Source of the DNA: CAZCAC01 sp964496575
GTDB lineage: Bacteria > Planctomycetota > UBA1135 > GCA-002686595
Assembly: GCA_964496575.1 (NCBI GenBank)
Contig: CAZCAC010000029.1
Location: forward strand, 15,732 to 79,731
Length of the DNA: 64,000 bases
Direction of reading: 5' to 3'
A program made the position numbers and the translations under genes. Below, in pieces: positions 59,074 to 64,000 of the stretch (position 1 is its first letter; each line of letters begins with the position of its first letter). The notes under the pieces are model-generated. The model was not told the DNA's origin and ran no database searches. It saw only the letters and a program-made list of their open reading frames with translations.

Positions 59074-60402
59074 ATGACCACCAAGCGAGTGCTGATCCTC
59101 GGCGCGGCCGGCCGCGACTTTCACAACTTCCTGACCGCGTACAAGAACAACGAGAGTGTCGAGGTGGTGGGCTTCACCGCCACGCAGATCCCCGGGATCG
59201 AAGACCGCGGCTTCCCCGCCGAGCTGGCCGGGCCCCGCTACCCGAACGGGATCCCGATCGACCACGAGGACGACCTCGAGAAGATCATCGCCGAGAGGAA
59301 GGTCGACGAGTGCGTCTTCGCCTACAGCGACGTCAGCTACGAGCACATGGGGCACCTGATGGCCCGCTCCAACGCCGCCGGCGCCGACTTCTGCGTGCTC
59401 GGCCCGAAGGACACGATGGTCGAGTCGACGAAGCCCGTCGTCAGCGTCTGCGCCGTCCGCACCGGTTGCGGCAAGAGCGCTGCCTCTCGCGCCGTGGTCA
59501 AGACCCTGACCGAGGCCGGGCTCCGCGTGGTCGCCATCCGCCACCCCATGCCCTACGGAGACCTGGCGCGCCAGGGGGTCCAGCGCTTCGCTTCGCTGGA
59601 GGACCTGAAGAAGCACGAGTGCACCATCGAAGAGATGGAAGAGTACGAGCCGCACATCGACGCCGGCGGGATCATCTACGCCGGAGTGGACTACACCGGG
59701 ATCGTGCGCGAGGCGGAGAAGGAGGCGGACGTCATCCTCTGGGACGGCGGCAACAACGACCTGCCCTTCTACAAGTCCGACCTCGAGATCGTCCTCGTCG
59801 ACCCGCACCGCGCGGGCGACGAGCTGCGCTACATGCCCGGTGAGACCAACCTGCGCCGCGCCGACGTCCTGATCGTCAGCAAGAGCGACTCGGCGACCCC
59901 CGAGGGGATCAAGGCGGTCAAGGACACCGCGGCGAAGCTGAACCCCAGGGCGACGGTGCTCGACGGCACCCTGCCGCTGACCGTGGAGGGCGGCCTCGAG
60001 CAGCTCGTCGGCAAGCGCGTGCTCTGCGTCGAGGACGGCCCGACCCTGACCCACGGCGGCATGAAGTACGGCGCCGCGATCCTCGCCGCCCAGAAGGCGG
60101 ACGCCCAGCTGGTCGATCCCAAGCCGTTCGCCGTCGGCGAGCTGGCCGAGACCTTCCAGATCTACCCCGAGGTCGGGACCTTGCTGCCCGCGATGGGTTA
60201 CGGCGAGCAGCAGATGAAGGACCTGGCCGCGACGATCAAGGCGACCGACTGCGACATGGTCGTGATCGGGACCCCGATCGACCTGGGGCGGATCATCGAG
60301 ATGGACAAGCCGTCGGTGCGCGTCCGCTACGACCTGGAGGTCACCTCGAAGCCCGGGCTGGCCGACGTCCTGGCTCCGATCATCGCCAAGGCGAAGAAGT
60401 AG
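59074..60402 (+). CDS. Cyclic 2,3-diphosphoglycerate synthetase-like P-loop protein
   Basis: The 442-residue protein has the GTPase-like family pattern of cPGS, known from archaea and found in many bacteria. The N-terminus is MTTKRVLILGAAGRDFHNFL, then SVEVVGFTATQIPGIEDRGF. The P-loop is CAVRTGCGKSAASRAV, followed by IRHPMPYGDLARQGVQRFAS, and the guanine-site region contains VLIVSKSDSATPEG. The reaction of the archaeal enzyme is ATP-dependent cyclisation of 2,3-bisphosphoglycerate; in bacteria the role is less clear. ATG 59074 starts at the beta strand VLILGAAG, and a 556-residue longer reading frame has no support. A strong hairpin follows the stop (60435-60472). It is transcribed toward the FrdABC-type cluster. 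Confidence 0.8.
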   Translation: MTTKRVLILGAAGRDFHNFLTAYKNNESVEVVGFTATQIPGIEDRGFPAELAGPRYPNGIPIDHEDDLEKIIAERKVDECVFAYSDVSYEHMGHLMARSNAAGADFCVLGPKDTMVESTKPVVSVCAVRTGCGKSAASRAVVKTLTEAGLRVVAIRHPMPYGDLARQGVQRFASLEDLKKHECTIEEMEEYEPHIDAGGIIYAGVDYTGIVREAEKEADVILWDGGNNDLPFYKSDLEIVLVDPHRAGDELRYMPGETNLRRADVLIVSKSDSATPEGIKAVKDTAAKLNPRATVLDGTLPLTVEGGLEQLVGKRVLCVEDGPTLTHGGMKYGAAILAAQKADAQLVDPKPFAVGELAETFQIYPEVGTLLPAMGYGEQQMKDLAATIKATDCDMVVIGTPIDLGRIIEMDKPSVRVRYDLEVTSKPGLADVLAPIIAKAKK

Positions 60403-60434
60403 TCGCCCGCCACCCGCGACGGATCGACCATCCC

Positions 60435-60472
60435 CTCACGCCCCGGTCGTCGAAGGACGACTGGGGCGTGAG
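60435..60472 (+). terminator. Terminator hairpin after the cPGS-like gene
   Basis: Arms 60435-60451 and 60456-60472 pair at 16 of 17 positions around a GAAG loop, 33 bases past the stop codon. It is followed by CCGTTTCGG, so the U-run is weak. The rest of the 414-bp gap to 60816 holds a candidate TAGAAT box and a 22-codon reading frame, described separately. Confidence 0.6.
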
Positions 60473-60729
60473 CCGTTTCGGTCGGAGGAGATTGCCGGTG
60501 GGCCGCCGTCGAATCACCGACGGCGAACGCACTTCTCACTTCTCCGCACTGCGCCGTATCACGATCTACTCCGTTGTCGGCACCGCAATACGCCGACGAA
60601 CGCGACAGATAACTCCACTTGCTGGCGACGATAAACACCATCGATAAGAGCGTGGGAACGCGCGGATTCAGCTCGAGCAACGGACCCGATTCTCCGAAGG
60701 AAGTCACCGTGGGGCGCGCTCTCACCCCC

Positions 60730-60735
60730 TAGAAT
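60730..60735 (+). promoter_or_regulatory. Candidate -10 element of the HdrC-HdrB-FrdB-FrdA cluster
   Basis: TAGAAT lies nine bases before a short ATG frame and 82 bases before the HdrC-like ATG. It matches the recurring -10 hexamer of this window. No clear -35 box is present. Confidence 0.35.
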
Positions 60736-60744
60736 GGCGCGCTC

Positions 60745-60813
60745 ATGATCGGTGCGGAGAGGGTGATCGTCTACCCGCCCCGCACCCTCGATCCAGGTCG
60801 GCAACAGAGGTGA
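60745..60813 (+). CDS. Possible 22-codon leader peptide
   Basis: A 22-codon frame (MIGAERVIVYPPRTLDPGRQ then QR, stop at 60811-60813) begins just after the TAGAAT box and ends three bases before the HdrC-like ATG at 60817. Its end overlaps the next gene's ribosome site (AGAGGTG). It could be a leader peptide for translational coupling, or no gene at all. Coding potential is not testable by eye. Confidence 0.3.
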   Translation: MIGAERVIVYPPRTLDPGRQQR

Positions 60814-60816
60814 CCC

Positions 60817-61224
60817 ATGACGGTGCTCATTTCGCTAAGCGCTCTCGATGAAGCGGCGCACAAGAAGGTGGCGGAGATATCCGGTGAGAACGCCGGGAAG
60901 TGCATGCAGTGCGGGACCTGCAGCAGCGTCTGCCCAATGGTGGAGTCGATGGACGTGACGGTCCGCCAGACGATGCTTCTCCTGCAGCACGGTCAGGCGG
61001 AGCAACTCGCTCAATCGAAGACCGGTGCGGTGTGCGCCGCCTGCCACAACTGCGAGGTCCGCTGCCCGCGCGGCATCGAGATCCCCGCCCTGATGGAGGC
61101 GCTTCGCCAGCTCAAGGTGCGGCGGAACGAGGACCTGGTGCACCCGCGCGCGATCTCCCCGGACAAGCTCGCCGAGCTGCCGCCGATCGCGATGGTCGCC
61201 GCTTTCCGCGAGCTCACTTCTTGA
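60817..61224 (+). CDS. HdrC-like dicluster ferredoxin
   Basis: This 135-residue protein has two [4Fe-4S] motifs, KCMQCGTCSSVCPM and CAACHNCEVRCPRGIEIP, the layout of heterodisulfide reductase subunit HdrC. The helical spacer VRQTMLLLQHGQAEQLAQSK joins them. It passes electrons between the FrdB/FrdA pair and the HdrB-like CCG protein encoded 16 bases downstream. No membrane segment is present. The start ATG 60817 follows AGAGGTG. The set HdrC-HdrB-FrdB-FrdA is expected to form one enzyme. A thiol:fumarate reductase-type or class E succinate:quinone-type architecture is the closest match. The partner electron carrier is not known. Confidence 0.88.
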   Translation: MTVLISLSALDEAAHKKVAEISGENAGKCMQCGTCSSVCPMVESMDVTVRQTMLLLQHGQAEQLAQSKTGAVCAACHNCEVRCPRGIEIPALMEALRQLKVRRNEDLVHPRAISPDKLAELPPIAMVAAFRELTS

Positions 61225-61240
61225 CCACCAGGGAGGCACG

Positions 61241-62122
61241 ATGAAAATCAGCTATTACCCCGGTTGCACGCTCAAGGCGACCGCCCGGAACCTCGAGGAC
61301 TCCGCCATCGCTTCCCTGGGCATCCTGGGGATCGAGGTCGAGGAGCTCGAGCGCTGGAACTGCTGCGGCGCGGTCTTTTCCGAGGCCAGCGGCGACATGC
61401 TCCACCAGCTGGCGCCGACGCGGGTCCTGATCCGGGCCCAGGAGGCGGGGGCCGACAAGGTCGTCAGCCTCTGCTCCCAGTGCTACAACACCCTCGCGCG
61501 GGCCAACAAGCAGTTCCGCGAGGACGAGGAGACGCGGACCACGGTCAACAGCTTCATGACCGAAGAGGTCGACTACGAGGGTGAGGTGGAGGTGGTCCAC
61601 TACCTCGAGCTGCTCCGCGACGAGATCGGCTGGGAGAAGCTGCGCGGGATGGTCAAGAAGCCCCTCGAAGGGCTGAAGATCGCGCCCTTCTACGGTTGCA
61701 CCCTCCTGCGCCCCGTCGACGTCAGCATCGACGGCGCCGGCAAGCCGACGATCCTCAAGGAGTTCATCGCCGCCCTCGGCGCCGAGCCGGTCGACTTCCC
61801 CCTCGCGGAGGAGTGCTGCAGCGCCTACCAGGTGCTCGGCGAGCCGGAAGGCAGCGCCAACCGCTCCGCCGTGGTGGTCGCCTCGGCGGTCTCGCAGGGC
61901 GTCGACGCGCTGATCCTCAGCTGCCCCCTGTGTGAGTACAACCTCGGCCAGCGGCAACAGGAGCTCGTCCAGCCGGACGGCACCACCCTGACGCTGCCGG
62001 TCTTCTACTTCAGTCAACTCCTCGCCCTGGCTCTCGGGGCGGAGCTCGAGAGCTGCCGGTTCGAACTGAACGAGGCCGGTGCCCGCTCCCTCCTGGAGGA
62101 GCGCAACCTCGTGACCGCGTAG
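61241..62122 (+). CDS. HdrB-like CCG-domain protein
   Basis: The 293-residue protein has two CCG (Cys-rich) domains, each of the CX31-38CCX33-34CXXC form. The first is YPGCTLKATARN, WNCCGAVFSEASG, CSQCYNTLARA. The second is FYGCTLLRPVDVS, EECCSAYQVLGEPE, SCPLCEYNLGQR. The non-cubane Fe-S cluster of HdrB, which splits a disulfide, sits in such domains. The first domain ends in the extra conserved EVVHYLELLRDE helix. It is encoded between the HdrC-like and the FrdB-like genes (16 and 39 bases). The expected role is exchange of electrons with a disulfide or quinone partner of fumarate reduction; which of these applies is open. Confidence 0.88.
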   Translation: MKISYYPGCTLKATARNLEDSAIASLGILGIEVEELERWNCCGAVFSEASGDMLHQLAPTRVLIRAQEAGADKVVSLCSQCYNTLARANKQFREDEETRTTVNSFMTEEVDYEGEVEVVHYLELLRDEIGWEKLRGMVKKPLEGLKIAPFYGCTLLRPVDVSIDGAGKPTILKEFIAALGAEPVDFPLAEECCSAYQVLGEPEGSANRSAVVVASAVSQGVDALILSCPLCEYNLGQRQQELVQPDGTTLTLPVFYFSQLLALALGAELESCRFELNEAGARSLLEERNLVTA

Positions 62123-62161
62123 CCCGCGAAACCCCTCGAACGCTACAGGAGCCTTTCAACC

Positions 62162-62902
62162 ATGGCAGAGAAAGCAACCGACATCGACCTGATCCCCGTC
62201 TACATCATGGGGAAGCAGTACATGGTCCCTGACGCCCTCACCATCATGAAGGCGATCGAGTACGCGGGCTACCAGTTCATCCGCGGCTGCGGTTGCCGCG
62301 GCGGAGTCTGCGGCGCCTGCTCGACCGTCTACCGCAAGGAGGGGGACTACAAGATCTACTCCGGTCTGGCGTGCCAGACCGTGGTCGAGCCGAACATGTA
62401 CCTGGCTCAGATCCCCTTCTACCCCGCGCTGCGCAGCCCGTACGACTACGAGGCCGCCGCACCGGAAGGGGGCACGATCGCCCAGCTGTACCCGGAGATC
62501 TTCCGCTGCGTGGCCTGCAACGCCTGCACCAAGATCTGCCCGATGGACGTGCAGGTGATGGACTACATCGGCTTCCTCAAGCGAGGAGACCTGGAAGCCG
62601 CCACCGAGTGCTCCTTCGACTGCATCCAGTGCGGCCTCTGCGCCAGCCGGTGCATGGCGGAGATCCCGCAGTACCACGTCGCCCAGGCGGCGCGACGCCT
62701 CTACGGCGGCAAGCTGGCTCCCAGGTCGGAGCACCTGCAGTCGATGGTCGAGGATATCGAGGCGGGAAAGTTCACGTCCGACCTCACCGAGCTGAAGGGA
62801 CTGAACGAAGACCAGCTCCGCGAACTGTACACCGCGCGCCAGATGGAGCCTGCGAGCACCGACGAAGCGTGGGTTCCCGAATCGAAGACCGGGCTTGCCT
62901 AG
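62162..62902 (+). CDS. Fumarate reductase/succinate dehydrogenase iron-sulfur subunit
   Basis: The 246-residue protein has an N-terminal 2Fe-2S ferredoxin domain (FIRGCGCRGGVCGACSTVYR and LACQTVV). A C-terminal part carries CVACNACTKICPMD and CIQCGLCASRCMAEIPQYH, for a [4Fe-4S] and further clusters. This matches the TfrB/SdhB-like iron-sulfur subunit family, but it is shorter than TfrB, because the CCG half is the separate HdrB-like gene. The opening LIPVYIMGKQYMVPDALTIM looks like a short beta-grasp start. It is encoded 39 bases after the HdrB-like gene and 13 bases before the flavoprotein gene, so it sits between the flavin subunit and the CCG protein in the electron path. Confidence 0.88.
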   Translation: MAEKATDIDLIPVYIMGKQYMVPDALTIMKAIEYAGYQFIRGCGCRGGVCGACSTVYRKEGDYKIYSGLACQTVVEPNMYLAQIPFYPALRSPYDYEAAAPEGGTIAQLYPEIFRCVACNACTKICPMDVQVMDYIGFLKRGDLEAATECSFDCIQCGLCASRCMAEIPQYHVAQAARRLYGGKLAPRSEHLQSMVEDIEAGKFTSDLTELKGLNEDQLRELYTARQMEPASTDEAWVPESKTGLA

Positions 62903-62915
62903 ACAGGAGTGATCG

Positions 62916-64000
62916 ATGCCTTATCCGGAAAAACTGAAAACGCTCATCAAGAAGGTCGAAGCGACCCGTGTCGAGCGCGTCGAGCGCAAGAAGAAGGACG
63001 AGGAAGTCCCCTTCCTCTCCCTGGACGAGCGCAAGGTGATGCTCGAGAACCACCCCGACTTCAAGCAGGAGGGGCGGCGTGAGCTGAAGGTCGGCAAGAG
63101 CAAGGGCTACGCCATTGCGCACGAGATCGCCGATCTCCTGGAGGCGAAGAGCCGCGTCGATCCCGACAAGGTCGACCTGTCGAACCCCGACATCGAGACC
63201 GACGTGCTGATCATCGGTGGGGGAGGCGCGGGCACGTCCGCCGCCATCCTGGCCAGCGAGAACGGCGCCAAGGTCACCGTGGTCAACAAGCTCCGCCACG
63301 GCGACGCCAACACCATGATGGCCGAGGGCGGCATCCAGGCCGCGACCAAGGGCCAGAAGGACTCCCCGTACTACCACTACCTCGACGTGATGGGCGGCGG
63401 GCACTTCACCAACGTGCCCGAGCTGGCCGAAGCGCTGGTCAGCAACGCGCCCGGCGCGATCCAGTGGCTCGAGACCCTGGGCTGCAACTTCTCGAAGATG
63501 GAGGATGGCCGCCTCCACACCATTCACGGTGGCGGCACTTCCCGCAAGCGGATGCACTACGCCGCCGACATCACCGGCGCCGAGATCATGCGCACCATCC
63601 GCGACGAGGCGCGCAACCGCGAGGGGATCGAGGTCCTCGAGTTCTTTGCGGCGGTCGAGCTGATCCTCAACGAGCACGGCCACTGCGCCGGCGCGGTGCT
63701 CTACAACATGGAGACCCAGGAGTACCTGGTGGCCAAGGCGAAGGCCGTGGTGATGTCCACCGGCGGCTCGGGACGCCTCCACGTCCAGGGCTTCATGACC
63801 ACGAACCACTACGGCGCCACCGCCGACGGGATCGTGATGGCCTACCGCGCGGGCGTCGGCGTGTGCTTCCTGCACACCGTCCAGTACCACCCGACTGGCA
63901 TCGTCTTCCCCGAGCAGGCGGAGGGGATCCTGATCACCGAGAAGTTCCGCGGCTCCGGCGCGAACCTGGTCAATATCAATGGCGAGCAGTTCGTCAACGA
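62916..64000 (+). CDS. Fumarate reductase/succinate dehydrogenase flavoprotein, cut by window edge
   Basis: The first 361 codons are visible, starting at ATG 62916 after AGGAG; the gene runs off the right edge. An N-terminal extension of about 90 residues precedes the FAD fold TDVLIIGGGGAGTSAAILAS. The FAD-binding loop reads GDANTMMAEGGIQAA. Here Asn stands where classical SdhA/FrdA has the His that carries covalent FAD (HTxxAxGG), so the flavin is probably non-covalent, as in several soluble relatives. The active-site region reads LITEKFRGSGANLVNINGEQ, with the conserved Glu and Arg but Ser in place of the second Glu. Direction (fumarate reduction or succinate oxidation) cannot be told. Confidence 0.9.
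   Translation, partial: MPYPEKLKTLIKKVEATRVERVERKKKDEEVPFLSLDERKVMLENHPDFKQEGRRELKVGKSKGYAIAHEIADLLEAKSRVDPDKVDLSNPDIETDVLIIGGGGAGTSAAILASENGAKVTVVNKLRHGDANTMMAEGGIQAATKGQKDSPYYHYLDVMGGGHFTNVPELAEALVSNAPGAIQWLETLGCNFSKMEDGRLHTIHGGGTSRKRMHYAADITGAEIMRTIRDEARNREGIEVLEFFAAVELILNEHGHCAGAVLYNMETQEYLVAKAKAVVMSTGGSGRLHVQGFMTTNHYGATADGIVMAYRAGVGVCFLHTVQYHPTGIVFPEQAEGILITEKFRGSGANLVNINGEQFVN

Overview
The window is GC-rich, coding-dense bacterial chromosome with no rRNA, tRNA, CRISPR array or insertion sequence that I can see. The best guess at the host is a Planctomycetota-like or related deep-branching lineage living in anoxic or redox-fluctuating water or sediment. Three pieces of evidence support this. 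First, there are many large secreted proteins: ASPIC/UnbV and FG-GAP repeats, a remnant of a DUF1800-type gene, and a C-terminal domain with a GEGxRCVGGG...WYRDP signature that I associate with uncultured Planctomycetota. Second, there is an ECF sigma factor, an S41 protease and a sugar-catabolic gene set of the kind common in that group. Third, there is a large set of anaerobe-type redox genes. The lineage call is inference.

Layout. 1-16 kb: a class IV aminotransferase (cut by the left edge), TrmO, and a GH38 alpha-mannosidase/solute symporter operon divergent from a CBM9-like lipoprotein. These are followed by a DUF4173 membrane protein, a pair of lipoproteins, an unrecognised 558-residue protein and a GH130 mannoside phosphorylase-like enzyme. 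15.5-29.5 kb: exported proteins (LolA-like, S41 protease, NHL-type propeller, S9 peptidase), an ECF sigma factor, a uroporphyrinogen-decarboxylase-family protein divergent from a Gfo/Idh oxidoreductase, a membrane glycosyltransferase, and a decayed gene fragment.

29.6-39.5 kb is the most coherent system. One long minus-strand operon encodes a NifX-like protein and an Hmc/DsrMKJOP-type transmembrane electron-transfer complex. The complex comprises a CCG Fe-S protein, a cytochrome b, a 16-Cys ferredoxin, and a NrfD/HybB-type membrane protein fused to a hexaheme cytochrome c. The operon ends with a PAS-PAS histidine kinase and two single-domain response regulators. It starts at a sigma-54 promoter preceded by three GAAAC/GTTTC palindromes. 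The adjacent gene encodes a PAS sigma-54 activator with related half-sites in front of it.

39.5-52 kb: a monooxygenase-like protein, iron alcohol dehydrogenase, CDF transporter, an oxidative-stress set (ferritin, Fe superoxide dismutase, peroxiredoxin), two tandem M28 peptidases and a fucose/arabinose-isomerase-like protein. The peroxiredoxin also has a sigma-54-type promoter with upstream repeats. 52-55.7 kb: an ORP (orange protein)-like cluster with a fused double MinD/ferredoxin ATPase, an ORP/NifX protein, DUF5320, the DUF134 regulator (with an evident operator) and a second NifX-like protein. 55.8-60.4 kb: a CBS protein, a methyltransferase-like protein, an ASPIC/UnbV protein and a cyclic 2,3-diphosphoglycerate-synthetase-like protein. 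60.8 kb to the right edge: an HdrC-HdrB-FrdB-FrdA set encoding a soluble-type fumarate reductase/succinate dehydrogenase (FrdA cut by the edge).

Together the genes suggest an organism that degrades glycans and proteins, moves electrons through Fe-S/cytochrome complexes and reduces fumarate or a similar acceptor. It appears to control this machinery with sigma-54 activators and redox-type PAS sensors. Several genes seem to be leaderless, with a TAnnnT box exactly six bases before the start codon.
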